DNA of 22,018 nt from the NCBI GenBank assembly GCA_964459305.1, contig CAYWNA010000224.1:1-22018 (forward strand), given 5' to 3'. Origin of the DNA: CAYWNA01 sp964459305. Its GTDB lineage: Bacteria; Planctomycetota; Planctomycetia; Pirellulales; Pirellulaceae. The position numbers and the translations under genes are program-made. The notes under the pieces were generated by a model. That model was not told where the DNA came from and made no database searches. It worked only from the letters and a program-made list of their open reading frames with translations. Each line of letters opens with the position of its first letter. Positions within the stretch are counted from its first letter, which is position 1. Shown in pieces: positions 1 through 7,739 of the stretch.

Positions 1-2
1 TG

Positions 3-1643
3 CCGGTCTACCGCAAGCTGAACGTCTACACGCTCAGCGAATACCTCAGCCGCCGCTACGACGATCGCTGCCGCGTGCTGTATGCCGCACTGATGATCTT
101 CATCCTGGTCGTAATCCAAATCGTGCCAGGTTTCTATATCGGCTCGCGGTCGCTGAACATCCTACTGGCCGAGGACACGGCGAAAACCACGACGGCACCA
201 ACTCCCGAGACGGGAACAGGCGGCGATCCTGCTGAGGCACCGGGGGCGGTTCGGCACGCCCAAATCGGCTTCCGCCACTATGTGCTCGGCATTTTGGTCA
301 TGACGTTCGTTACCGGCACCTACACCATCTTGGGCGGACTGAAAGCGGTGATCGTCACCGACGTGATCCAATCCGTGCTGATGCTCGTCGGCGGACTGAT
401 CGTAGCGGTGCTCACATTTGCTGAACCGGAGATCGGCGGCTGGGCCGGAATGCGGGCGCTGGACGCCGCTCCGGGGGCTCGCGACATGATGCACTTGTAT
501 CTGCCGTCTGATCATCCCAAGCTGCCTTGGTCCGGTGTGCTGACGGGGCTGTTGATCATGCACTTCCACTACTGGAGCACCAACCAGTTCATCGTACAGC
601 GAACACTGGCGGCCCGATCCGGCAGGGAAGCCCGCATGGGCATCATTGTGGCCGGTTTTCTCAAGCTGCTGATTCCCCTGTTTTCCATCGGAACGGGCAT
701 CGCCGCCTATTACCTGTTTGCCGCCCGGCTGCCCGGCACTGTATTGGACCAGGACACTGCCTTTCCCATGCTCATGCGTCACGTGGTGGCGCCCGTAGGG
801 TTCGGGCTAGTGGGCATCGTTGCTGCAGGGCTGATTGGTGCCATCCTCTCCTCGATCGACTCGATGCTCAACTCGGCCGCCACGATTGTCACCATGGATT
901 TCTACCAACGCTACTTCCGGCCGGGTGCATCGGAAAAGGAGTTGGTACGCGTCGGGCAGGCGTGTATCGTGGTATTCCTGGCCGTAGCGGCCCTGTTGAC
1001 GGTCTTTACCATGGATCCCAATTCGAAAGACAGCTTCTTCCTGAATATTGCCAACGAGCAAGCCAGATTCGCCATCGGAATCGTCGTGGCCTTTGGACTC
1101 GGCATGTTCTGGAAACGGTCTACCGCGGCTGCCGGTTTGGCGGCCATCGTGGCTGGGATCGTATTCTCCTACGCCCTGCCGCCGCTGTATCTCCGGCTAC
1201 TGGCACCATGCGAGCCCGTTGCCCGCGTGCTGGGCACGGAACTGAACTTCATGCACCGCGTAGCCGCGGTGACGATTCTGACCGCGTTGGTTCACGTCGT
1301 CGTTACCCTGAAGACGCAGCCCGACGCCGAAAAGTCACGATTCACCTGGACGGATCTCGGCGGACATCACCCGCAGGTACTGCGGCGGGCGCTGGGAGCA
1401 TTGGCCGCGTCGATTGCCCTGTTCGCATTGTTGGCCGGCGTACTTATGGCTGGCTGGGCCACACCGCTTGCCGTCGGATTGCTTGCTGCGGTCTGGACCT
1501 GGAGCCTGTTCATCGTCGCCGCGATCGCCGTACGACGTGGTGAAGGCTGTGAATGCTCGTTCCGTCTTATCGTGACCGAAGACCGTTTTTGGGCCGGACT
1601 CCTTGCGGCGACGGCCGTTTTGATGATGTACTATTTCGCCTAG
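3..1643 (+). CDS. Sodium:solute symporter (SSS/SGLT family), 5'-truncated by window edge
   Basis: An open frame runs from the first bases of the window to the stop at 1641-1643, giving 546 residues with the true start outside. The protein is a chain of hydrophobic helices typical of the sodium:solute symporter family, which imports sugars, carboxylates or small organic compounds with Na+ across the inner membrane. Recognisable family stretches are VYTLSEYLSRRYDD at the start, TYTILGGLKAVIVTDVIQ, STNQFIVQRTLAAR and the sodium-site helix LSSIDSMLNSAATIVTMDFY. Members usually have about 13-14 helices, so roughly the first one to two are missing. A Thr/Pro/Gly-rich hydrophilic loop (about residues 56-92) separates two helices and looks longer than usual. 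The substrate cannot be read from sequence. The choline-sulfatase gene follows on the same strand about 220 nt later, so a sulfated or quaternary-amine substrate is possible but unproven. Confidence 0.9.
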   Translation, partial: PVYRKLNVYTLSEYLSRRYDDRCRVLYAALMIFILVVIQIVPGFYIGSRSLNILLAEDTAKTTTAPTPETGTGGDPAEAPGAVRHAQIGFRHYVLGILVMTFVTGTYTILGGLKAVIVTDVIQSVLMLVGGLIVAVLTFAEPEIGGWAGMRALDAAPGARDMMHLYLPSDHPKLPWSGVLTGLLIMHFHYWSTNQFIVQRTLAARSGREARMGIIVAGFLKLLIPLFSIGTGIAAYYLFAARLPGTVLDQDTAFPMLMRHVVAPVGFGLVGIVAAGLIGAILSSIDSMLNSAATIVTMDFYQRYFRPGASEKELVRVGQACIVVFLAVAALLTVFTMDPNSKDSFFLNIANEQARFAIGIVVAFGLGMFWKRSTAAAGLAAIVAGIVFSYALPPLYLRLLAPCEPVARVLGTELNFMHRVAAVTILTALVHVVVTLKTQPDAEKSRFTWTDLGGHHPQVLRRALGALAASIALFALLAGVLMAGWATPLAVGLLAAVWTWSLFIVAAIAVRRGEGCECSFRLIVTEDRFWAGLLAATAVLMMYYFA

Positions 1644-1665
1644 CAAAACTCGTAGCCGGAGCTAA

Positions 1666-1798
1666 GTAGGGTAGGCCAAGTCTTCGCGGCCCACCGGAAT
1701 GCGCTCTCGATTCTGGTAGGCTCTGTCGTTCGAGCGATGCGTGCGCGATTGTGTCGTGGGCGGTTTATGGTGGGCCGCGAAGACTTGGCCCACCCTAC
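1666..1798. repeat. Inverted-repeat element A (30-bp arms)
   Basis: Arms at 1666-1695 and 1769-1798 are reverse complements with one mismatch in 30. The right arm carries an internal palindrome, GGTGGGCC...GGCCCACC, around a 10-nt loop; the left arm has the same hairpin with one broken pair. The element lies between the symporter stop and the sulfatase start. It creates a spurious upstream extension of the sulfatase reading frame. Confidence 0.85.
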
Positions 1799-1860
1799 AA
1801 AAACCCACAGCGCACAGGTGTTGTTGGGTTGGACTAATGGTGCAAGGAGATACACCTCCC

Positions 1861-3399
1861 ATGAAATCGACGCCTCCCAACATCCTGATGATCATGGCCG
1901 ACCAATTGGCCCCGCAATATCTCGGCGCCTATGGGCATCCGGTCGTGAAGAGCCCGCGGATCGACGCGCTGGCCGAACGCGGCGTGGTGTTCGAAGCGGC
2001 CTACACCAACTGCCCGATTTGCGCCCCTTCGCGAGCAAGCATGTGCACCGGCCGCTACGTGAGTGCGATTGACGCCTACGACAACGGCGCCGACTTTCCC
2101 TCGTCCGTGCCGACGTTCATGCATCATCTCCGTCGCACCGGTTACGAGGTGGTTCTGTCGGGTAAGGCGCATTTCATTGGTCCCGATCAGTGGCACGGTT
2201 TCCAACGGCGATTGACGCCGGAGATCTATCCAGCCAGTTTCACTTGGACGCCCGACTGGTCGCTGGGCGCCTACCACAACCCGGGCACGGCAGTCGACCA
2301 ATTGCGCGAGGCGGGCCTGTGCCAATGGAACATGCAATTGGATTACGACGAGGAGGTCCGCTTTCGCGCGCTGGAAGCATTGCGCGATTTCGCTCGGCGC
2401 CGGGACACCGAACGGCCGTTCTTCCTTTGCGCCAGCTTCACTCACCCGCACGAGCCCTTCATCACCACACGCCGGTGGTGGGACTTGTACCGTGACGATG
2501 AAGTCGCCCCTCCCGCCGTACCGCCCGTTCCGCTGGACCAGATGCATCCCTACAACCGTTGGCTACAAATCCATCACATGATCGATGTCTACCCGCCGCA
2601 GGAAGATGACGTTCAGAGGGCAAGGCACGCTTACTACGGCATGATCAGCTACTTCGATTCGTTGGTGGGTAATCTGATCGACGAGCTTGAACGTCTGGGG
2701 CTGGATGAGAACACCGTGGTGCTATTGACCGCCGACCACGGCGAAATGTTGGGCGAACACGGCATGTGGTTCAAACGCACCTACTTCGAGCCGTCGGTTC
2801 GCGTGCCGCTGATCTTTGCCGGAACCGATCGGATCGCGGCAGGCAAGCGATTCGGAGAGACCGTCAGCCTGGTCGACTTGATGCCCACGCTGTTGGAGAT
2901 TGCCGGGTTGGAGGACCGGGAGGGGATCGAGCAGGACCTGGACGGCGACAGCCTCTGCGGTCTGCTGTGGGACGACGAGCGGCCGTGGAAGGACTATGCG
3001 GTGGCCGAGTACTACAGCGAAGGCGTATTGCATCCCATGCGCATGGCCGTCAGCGGAGGGGCGAAGTACGTTCACGTTCACCAGGAGGCGGACCAGTTGT
3101 TTGACCTCGAGCGCGATCCGCACGAGCTTTCCAACTGCATCGACCAGCCCGATTACGCCGATCGCCTGGACCGGCTCCGCCAGCTTGTCCACGCCGACTG
3201 GGACGCCGAGGCGACCGAACGGCAGGTGCTGGAAAGCCAACGGCGTCGTCGGCTGATCCTCGAAGCCCTCTCGACCGGCCCGCTGCAACCATGGGATGCC
3301 CAGCCCGATTTCGACGCCCACGAGCAATACGTCCGCAAAGCGGACGCCCAGGCCACGAGCGCACGACTCCGGTATCCGCGCGCGGGCGATGAGCCTTGA
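1861..3399 (+). CDS. betC: Choline-sulfatase (formylglycine-dependent sulfatase)
   Basis: A 512-residue sulfatase, the length I recall for Sinorhizobium BetC, which hydrolyses choline-O-sulfate to choline and sulfate in the cytoplasm. The sulfatase signature C-A-P-S-R puts the cysteine converted to formylglycine at residue 54. The N-terminal metal motif is MADQ (D14, Q15), as in choline-sulfatases rather than the DD of arylsulfatases. Other choline-sulfatase-like blocks are YDNGADF, SGKAHFIGPDQWHGF, EIYPASFTWTPDW, SFTHPHEPF, TADHGEMLGEHGMWFKR, ESQRRRR and the tail YVRKADAQATSARLRYPR. No signal peptide is seen, which agrees with a cytoplasmic enzyme. The start at 1861 has AAGGAG 11 nt upstream; the frame is open to 1741, but that extension is repeat DNA. 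No betA or betB neighbour is visible. Another small organosulfate cannot be excluded. Confidence 0.86.
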   Translation: MKSTPPNILMIMADQLAPQYLGAYGHPVVKSPRIDALAERGVVFEAAYTNCPICAPSRASMCTGRYVSAIDAYDNGADFPSSVPTFMHHLRRTGYEVVLSGKAHFIGPDQWHGFQRRLTPEIYPASFTWTPDWSLGAYHNPGTAVDQLREAGLCQWNMQLDYDEEVRFRALEALRDFARRRDTERPFFLCASFTHPHEPFITTRRWWDLYRDDEVAPPAVPPVPLDQMHPYNRWLQIHHMIDVYPPQEDDVQRARHAYYGMISYFDSLVGNLIDELERLGLDENTVVLLTADHGEMLGEHGMWFKRTYFEPSVRVPLIFAGTDRIAAGKRFGETVSLVDLMPTLLEIAGLEDREGIEQDLDGDSLCGLLWDDERPWKDYAVAEYYSEGVLHPMRMAVSGGAKYVHVHQEADQLFDLERDPHELSNCIDQPDYADRLDRLRQLVHADWDAEATERQVLESQRRRRLILEALSTGPLQPWDAQPDFDAHEQYVRKADAQATSARLRYPRAGDEP

Positions 3400-3451
3400 G
3401 CAACCACCAACGAAAGAACGCTGCACACGCGTCATGTAGCGCGTCGACGTG

Positions 3452-3577
3452 TCACGCAAAGCCTGTCATCGCTCCTGCGGCCCCGTTCAGGATAACGGCA
3501 GCGATGATTGCTGGGATCAAAAGGTAACTGATCGCGCCGGACACGATCGTCACGAGAAGGAGAATGGACCCGCTGGG
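3452..3577 (-). other. Out-of-frame C-terminal segment of the M50 protease
   Basis: Read on the minus strand in the -1 frame relative to the M50 gene, this stretch encodes SGSILLLVTIVSGAISYLLI followed by PAIIAAVILNGAAGAMTGFA and a stop at 3452. It is a hydrophobic helix plus tail, as expected after the PLDG motif of an M50 protease. Adding one base to the GGGG run at 3575-3578 joins it in frame to the upstream gene, giving a product of about 383 residues. It has no plausible start of its own. Confidence 0.7.
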
Positions 3578-4602
3578 GCCAGACTCTCTAACACGCCGTA
3601 GCCGTCTAGTGGCGGAATCGGCAAGATGTTGAAGGTGAACAACACCAGATTGATGACCATTCCGTACTTGAGGCACATTATTACGAATACCCATATACCG
3701 GCGTTGGCTACGCCCTGAAGCTTGACTGGGGCGAGCGGTATCATGAATCCTTCGCTGATCGCGGCTGGATAGGCTATTCGTAACGCGGATCCCACGGCCA
3801 GCAATCCGGCCGTGCAACCCATCGCCAGCATCATGTTGATGCTAACGCCCGCCAGCGTGACCGCCAGTAATCCGTTACGCGGACTGCGAAACTGACGCCG
3901 ATCGATGGGCACCGGCTTGGCCCAGCCGAACAGGACGCCGGCCTGACTCATCAGCAGAATCACTGGCAGAATGACGCTGCCAAACAGGTCGACGTGCACC
4001 AGAGGATTCAAGCGAATGCGGCCTAGACGAGCCGCAGTGCCGTCGCCACACCAGTAGGCCGACACGGCGTGCGCACACTCATGGAGGACGATGGACATGA
4101 CGAGCACGCCAAGCTGCATCGCATTAATCTTCCAGGATTGGTTCTCGGCGCCCCCCATTTCTCCCGGCGTTGGCCAATCAAAGGGTAGACGGAGGAATAG
4201 CATCAGACCCCATAGTCCGGCAATTCCCAAAGAGGCCAATGCCACGATCAGCCCGGCGACGCCAATACGACGGTCCCACGCCAAACGCTCGTCGCGAAAC
4301 GCCACAACGACGGACAACACTGCCAACACCATCGCCGGAACAAGGCCAAGGAGCGGAAAGAAAGCGAATATTGCCAGCATCCAGACCCAAGCCGCTAACG
4401 TCGAGGCAACAGGAGGCTCGATGCGCGGCGGGGGCACTGTCTCTATCGGTACCAACTCGACTTTGGCAGCATAACTGCCGGCCAACTCGTCGTTCTGCGA
4501 CCGCACCGGGTGGAACTCGGACTTCTCGCGCATTGCGCCGCAACGATGGCACGCACCCGACGCGTCCTCGACGATCGCTTCGCACTTCGAACAGTTCCAC
4601 AT
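3550..4602 (-). CDS. Zinc-ribbon M50 (site-2-type) membrane metalloprotease, C-terminus frameshifted
   Basis: As it stands, 350 residues. It begins with a short zinc ribbon (C4, C7, C18, C21), then a Pro-rich linker, two or three N-terminal helices (about 68-140), and the M50 core. The core has HECAH at 174-178 (catalytic E175, zinc ligands H174 and H178) and the distal ligand motif NILPIPPLDGYGVL with D333. M50 enzymes cut substrates inside the membrane, often in signalling or protein quality control. The frame ends in FSFS just after the DG motif, where family members continue with another helix; that helix lies in the -1 frame (3577-3452). The gene is therefore either frameshifted in the organism or affected by a one-base homopolymer error. 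It starts 39 nt after the ROK kinase stop, suggesting cotranscription. AAGGA lies 11 nt before the ATG. Confidence 0.85.
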   Translation of the reverse strand: MWNCSKCEAIVEDASGACHRCGAMREKSEFHPVRSQNDELAGSYAAKVELVPIETVPPPRIEPPVASTLAAWVWMLAIFAFFPLLGLVPAMVLAVLSVVVAFRDERLAWDRRIGVAGLIVALASLGIAGLWGLMLFLRLPFDWPTPGEMGGAENQSWKINAMQLGVLVMSIVLHECAHAVSAYWCGDGTAARLGRIRLNPLVHVDLFGSVILPVILLMSQAGVLFGWAKPVPIDRRQFRSPRNGLLAVTLAGVSINMMLAMGCTAGLLAVGSALRIAYPAAISEGFMIPLAPVKLQGVANAGIWVFVIMCLKYGMVINLVLFTFNILPIPPLDGYGVLESLAPAGPFSFS

Positions 4603-4641
4603 GGACGTGCAAATCCTTCGTCAAACACCCCATTGTTCGTG

Positions 4642-5541
4642 CTATTGCACTGTCTGCTCCAGCGCCAAAGCCAGACCTCCCAACACGCCAGCCCGATTGC
4701 CGAGCCCAGGCGGGACGATGTAGCGGTCGATTTGCTCGATGATTTCGGGGGCCTGAATGTAGCCGGAAAGCAACTGCTGCACCTTGTCGCGAATCGCCGG
4801 AAACAACTGCTCCTGTTCCATGACGCCGCCGCCCAAGACAATTCGTTGCGGCGATAGCGTGCAAATGAAACCAGCCAATGCCAGCGCCAAATAGTCTGCT
4901 TCGAGCGACCACGCGGGATGGTCGACTGGTAGGCTGTCCGCGGGCTGTCCCCAGCGTTCTTCGATCGCCGGCCCGGATGCAAGGCCCTCCAAACAGTCGC
5001 CGTGAAACGGGCAGCAACCGGGGTAAGGATCTGTCTGGCGGTCGTGAGGCAGCCGGATGTGGCCCATTTCCGGATGGATCAATCCGTGCATCATCTGCCC
5101 CCGAATCAAGCCGCCGCCGCCGATGCCGGTGCCGACCGTTAGATAGATGAAGCTGTCCAGCCCTTGGGCGGCGCCCCAACGTGCCTCGCCCAGCGCAGCG
5201 ACGTTCACGTCGGTGTCGAAGCCGACCGGAACCCCGAGCTCTCGGTGAACTCGGCCGGCAAAGTCGGCGTCCTGCCAGCCCGGTTTGGGCGTTGTCGTGA
5301 TGTAGCCAAATTTAGGCGACGCGGGATTTGGGTCGACGGGACCGAACGAAGCGATGCCGATAGCCGCGAGATCTCCGTGTTGCGTCTGTTGGTCACGAAA
5401 AAACTGGATGGCGCGGTCAATCGTCTCCGGCGGCGATGTTGTCGGAAAACGAACCTCGTCGCGAATGTCGTCGGGGCCGCTGCCAACGGCGCAAACAAAC
5501 TTTGTCCCACCCGCTTCGATGCCGCCAACCAGAACGCTCAT
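4642..5541 (-). CDS. ROK-family sugar kinase (fructokinase-like)
   Basis: A 299-residue ROK kinase, which transfers phosphate from ATP to a hexose in the cytoplasm. It has the N-terminal phosphate-binding motif IEAGGTK (8-14), the catalytic aspartate in DTDVN (D111), and the second glycine-rich motif TVGTGIGGG (135-143). The ROK zinc site is HPEMGH plus CCPFHGDC (about H156-C183), followed by LEGLASGPAIEERWG. This last combination is typical of the fructokinase branch (YdhR/GmuE-like) rather than glucokinase. I place the start at 5541 because GGGGAGG lies about 6 nt upstream and the glycine motif then sits at the usual distance; an in-frame ATG at 5598 would add 19 unconserved residues. Probably the first gene of a two-gene unit with the M50 protease. 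The exact sugar is uncertain. Confidence 0.9.
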   Translation of the reverse strand: MSVLVGGIEAGGTKFVCAVGSGPDDIRDEVRFPTTSPPETIDRAIQFFRDQQTQHGDLAAIGIASFGPVDPNPASPKFGYITTTPKPGWQDADFAGRVHRELGVPVGFDTDVNVAALGEARWGAAQGLDSFIYLTVGTGIGGGGLIRGQMMHGLIHPEMGHIRLPHDRQTDPYPGCCPFHGDCLEGLASGPAIEERWGQPADSLPVDHPAWSLEADYLALALAGFICTLSPQRIVLGGGVMEQEQLFPAIRDKVQQLLSGYIQAPEIIEQIDRYIVPPGLGNRAGVLGGLALALEQTVQ

Positions 5542-5737
5542 GCCAAGCCTCCCCTGACAATCCTCAGAGTTCGTTACAGGACCCACATCACTGGGCAAAT
5601 GGTACGATGCGATCGGCTGTCAATCCAGCCCCCGACGGCGGCGCAACTCACGAGCAACGGAGCCGAGTGATCTCGGACTGCGCGAACCGGAACGGCGCGA
5701 ATGCGTCCCTACTAGCGGATTTGTCTGCTGCAATCGG

Positions 5738-5817
5738 CCGTTCGTAGTACCGCGTTTACGCGGTCTTTGCCCGGCAGCATCTGACGCTTCTCCGCCTGAA
5801 GGCGGTACTACGAACGG
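5738..5817. repeat. Inverted-repeat element B (26-bp arms, each a hairpin)
   Basis: Arms at 5738-5763 and 5792-5817 are inverted copies sharing a perfect 16-bp outer part (CCGTTCGTAGTACCGC). Each arm ends in its own small hairpin: CCGCG-TTTA-CGCGG on the left, and CCGCC-TTCA-GGCGG when the right arm is reversed. The arms differ by a reciprocal pair swap and one loop base. This lies in the 343-bp divergent spacer between the ROK kinase and the MFS relic; I see no gene in the rest of that spacer. Confidence 0.85.
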
Positions 5818-5887
5818 TATTCCCACATATGAGACTGTCGAAGCAGGCACCTAACAAGACCGTCGGCGTCCATCTATATTAACGGGC

Positions 5888-6412
5888 TTGGCAATTGGGT
5901 TGCCGCACACGTTTCTTAGCGCCTACGCGGCGGAACTGGCGATTCCTAGGAACAAGACGTTCTTCTTGGTGTACGCCGTTGTGGCGATGTCGGTCAGAAT
6001 TCCAACACGCCGACTTCCCGATCAAATCGGTGTCCGGCCGCTAATCCTCTGGGGCTTGTCCTGCGCGGCCATTTCCATGCTATCGTTTTTGTGTGTGAAC
6101 AGTGAATGGACGCTGGCGATTCCTGCGGTATTCATGGGGATCGCGCACGCGTTTCTGTTCCCGGCAGTGCTTGCAGGCTGCAACGGGGCGTTTCCCAACC
6201 GCTACCGTGGCATCGCCACGACTTTGATGCTGGCAATGTTCGACATCGGAAGCCTGATTGGGCAACCGATGGTCGGAGGCATCATCGACGGCGCACGATG
6301 CCTGCAGTGGCCTCCCTACCCAACCATGTTCTTGACGGTAACCGTGGCCGTGATGGCCATCGCCGTGGTCTACCGCCAGAAAACGCTCCGTCGGCCGGTC
6401 CGTAACACGTAG
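5888..6412 (+). pseudogene. MFS transporter remnant (C-terminal half only)
   Basis: The frame gives 174 residues with about six hydrophobic segments, matching helices 7-12 of a major facilitator permease. It opens at the periplasmic side of helix 7 (PHTFLSAYAAELAI), followed by FFLVYAVVAMSVRI and a degraded RRLPDQIG in place of the usual G-x-L-x-D-R-x-G loop motif. The later stretch FPNRYRGIATTLMLAMFDIGSLIG is typical of the family. The N-terminal six helices, about 200 residues, are absent; the frame upstream reaches a stop at 5852, with repeat element B just before that. The only nominal start is a TTG without a convincing ribosome site. The stop codon (6410-6412) lies in the left arm of repeat C1. 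I read it as a decayed gene that lost its 5' half, although a half-size protein cannot be formally excluded. Confidence 0.7.
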
Positions 6413-6547
6413 CCGAACTCGCCAGAGTTTGGTTTCCCATGTCAGACGCAGCCGCAGGAACGGGTTTGCGGGTGGCAAGGATTCAAATCCAGCTACAAAC
6501 CCCTTCCTGCGCCCGTCAGACGCTCAAAGTCTGGCGACCTCGGCTAT
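6409..6547. repeat. Inverted-repeat element C, copy 1 (24-bp arms, long centre)
   Basis: The left arm 6409-6432 is identical to that of copy 2 (8913-8936). The right arm 6524-6547 is the C2 right arm with three changes. The centre is 91 nt instead of 15 and contains a further inverted pair, GCAGGAACGGGTTTG against CAAACCCCTTCCTGC, with one mismatch. This suggests that a second palindromic unit was inserted inside the first. Confidence 0.8.
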
Positions 6548-6579
6548 TATGAGTTCAGGATCGATTTCTGCGCCGAGCG

Positions 6580-6616
6580 CAAGATAAGAGCGGGACCCGC
6601 GCTGGGCGGGCCCCGC
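6580..6616 (-). terminator. Probable rho-independent terminator of the lipoprotein gene
   Basis: In the minus-strand transcript, an 11-bp GC-rich stem (6616-6606 with 6600-6590, one G-U pair, 5-nt loop) is followed by the T-rich run TCTTATCTT (6589-6581). It begins about 50 nt after the lipoprotein stop. The T-tract is imperfect, so efficiency is uncertain. Confidence 0.55.
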
Positions 6617-6666
6617 AATGAAGGAGGGCAAACTTGTCCGAGCAGGAATGCTACCCGCGGTAGCGG

Positions 6667-7350
6667 TCAGCGGATTTCCGTGCCGGTGGGTGTTGATTCA
6701 TTTGGGCTTGACGTTTGTTGCGCCATTTTCGCTTGTTCTTCTTGCCCGCCGTACACTTCGTTCTCAACGTATTCCTTTGTACGCATCATGTTTTCGGGGT
6801 CTTCGAAATCGAAGAACAAGGGCAGCTCGCCTTCGACGACTGGCGTGGCCATACCAGCGATCCGCCAGCCGTTGGTCTGCTTGCGCAATACCCAGATCAC
6901 GGGGGAGGTCATCGACTGACCTTGTTCGTCCGTTTCGGTCCAAAGGCTCGCGACATGCGCCCCGTCCATTTCTTCGGTTACGTAGTCCGTTTCGCCGATT
7001 GCGTACGTCAGTGACGTGGAGGCTTGCGAACGAATATCAAGGCCGTTCTTGGCCGTTTCTTGGCGAGCCTTGTCCGTCAGCAGCATGCCAATGGCGTCTC
7101 TGTTGCCGCCTCGTAGCGCTTCGTAGAACTGAGCCGTGATATCGCCTGGTGGCGGTAGTTTGGCATTCGGGGCGGATACGACACCCGGTTGCCCGGAGTC
7201 TGCGACAGGGAAGCCCTGGCCGGACTCCTGTGTCCCGACGCCCGGTGCTGACTGACCTTCCGTTCCAACTGAGGTATCCTGGGAGCCGCCGCAACCCAGG
7301 ACGAGACTTGCGAGCAGCAGTACCGCGATCGTGCATGAAAACCGGCTCAT
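6667..7350 (-). CDS. Secreted lipoprotein of unknown function
   Basis: A 227-residue protein with a lipoprotein signal: a hydrophobic N-terminus and the lipobox LVLGC, so C20 would be lipidated after export and the protein anchored in a membrane. Next comes a Ser/Gly/Gln-rich linker (about 21-65), a compact domain (about 70-185) and a polar Gln/Glu/Thr-rich tail. The domain begins DITAQFYEALRGGNRDAIGM and contains WVLRKQTNGWRIAGMATP. A helical start with 'FYEALRGGN', then strands and a 'GWRIAGM' block, suggests an NTF2-like/DUF4878-type cone fold, often a binding module, but no catalytic residues can be assigned. The start at 7350 has GGAG six nt upstream. It is a single gene with its own likely terminator; neighbours give no clue. 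Confidence 0.8.
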   Translation of the reverse strand: MSRFSCTIAVLLLASLVLGCGGSQDTSVGTEGQSAPGVGTQESGQGFPVADSGQPGVVSAPNAKLPPPGDITAQFYEALRGGNRDAIGMLLTDKARQETAKNGLDIRSQASTSLTYAIGETDYVTEEMDGAHVASLWTETDEQGQSMTSPVIWVLRKQTNGWRIAGMATPVVEGELPLFFDFEDPENMMRTKEYVENEVYGGQEEQAKMAQQTSSPNESTPTGTEIR

Positions 7351-7588
7351 GAGAGACTCCGTTTGGAACGTCCGTTTTGGTGAGTCTTTGCCACGTACTC
7401 CGAACTAGTCCATCGCCGACCAAAGCGCGACGGCCTGTGCGTCATTGGCGGCGGAAGTGTCGCAAGATCGCAAAGATGCGTCAAGGCGAACCCGCTGAGA
7501 CCGAGGCGAAGAAACGGGGCTGCGAAACGATGAAGGTTCGTCGCGAAGATCCGTAGCTGAATGCGCAAGAATTCAGTTGTACTATGGC
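7351..7588. other. Spacer upstream of the lipoprotein gene
   Basis: No supportable gene here. It holds one solitary 24-bp arm of repeat family D (7553-7576, containing GTAGCTGAAT and CAAGAATTCAG), which shares 21 of 24 bases with the arm at 9010-9033. The lipoprotein promoter should lie in this spacer, but I could not identify convincing -35/-10 boxes. Confidence 0.5.
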
Positions 7589-7739
7589 CTAAGGACCGTT
7601 CGAGGAATCACTGTCCGATGTTCGTGGGATAGGCTTCCAGCCTGTCGACCGAAAGACTCGACAGGCTGGAAGCCTATCCCACGGCCGCACGGCCCAAGAC
7701 CAACCTTCCTGCGCCACATATTCCTCGATCGGTCCTAAG
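7589..7739. repeat. Nested inverted-repeat element E with perfect 26-bp stem
   Basis: The inner stem 7623-7648 / 7658-7683 is a perfect 26-bp inverted repeat around a 9-nt loop. Each inner arm can also fold alone, through AGGCT-TCC-AGCCT. An outer pair, 7589-7608 and 7720-7739, matches at 18 of 20 positions. The right outer arm includes the stop codon (7735-7737) of the glycosyltransferase. The strong hairpin could also stop transcription downstream of that gene. Confidence 0.85.

Noticed and set aside
162..782. Long open frames antisense to the symporter, and similar frames opposite the sulfatase, HzsA-like, CehA-like and kinase genes
   Set aside because: They mirror codon structure of GC-rich genes, lack recognisable domains, and overlap well-supported proteins.
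1741..1860. N-terminal extension of the sulfatase frame by 40 residues
   Set aside because: It is encoded by the arm and flank of repeat A, has no family similarity, and a better ribosome site precedes 1861.
3541..3600. Programmed -1 ribosomal frameshift in the M50 gene
   Set aside because: No X XXY YYZ heptamer or following pseudoknot is evident; a mutation or homopolymer error is simpler.
5738..5817. CRISPR array
   Set aside because: The repeats are inverted arms of one element, not regularly spaced direct repeats with unique spacers.
6478..6500. tRNA T-arm-like string GGATTCAAATCC
   Set aside because: The G53-C61 pair is absent and no acceptor, D or anticodon arms can be built around it; it lies in a repeat centre.
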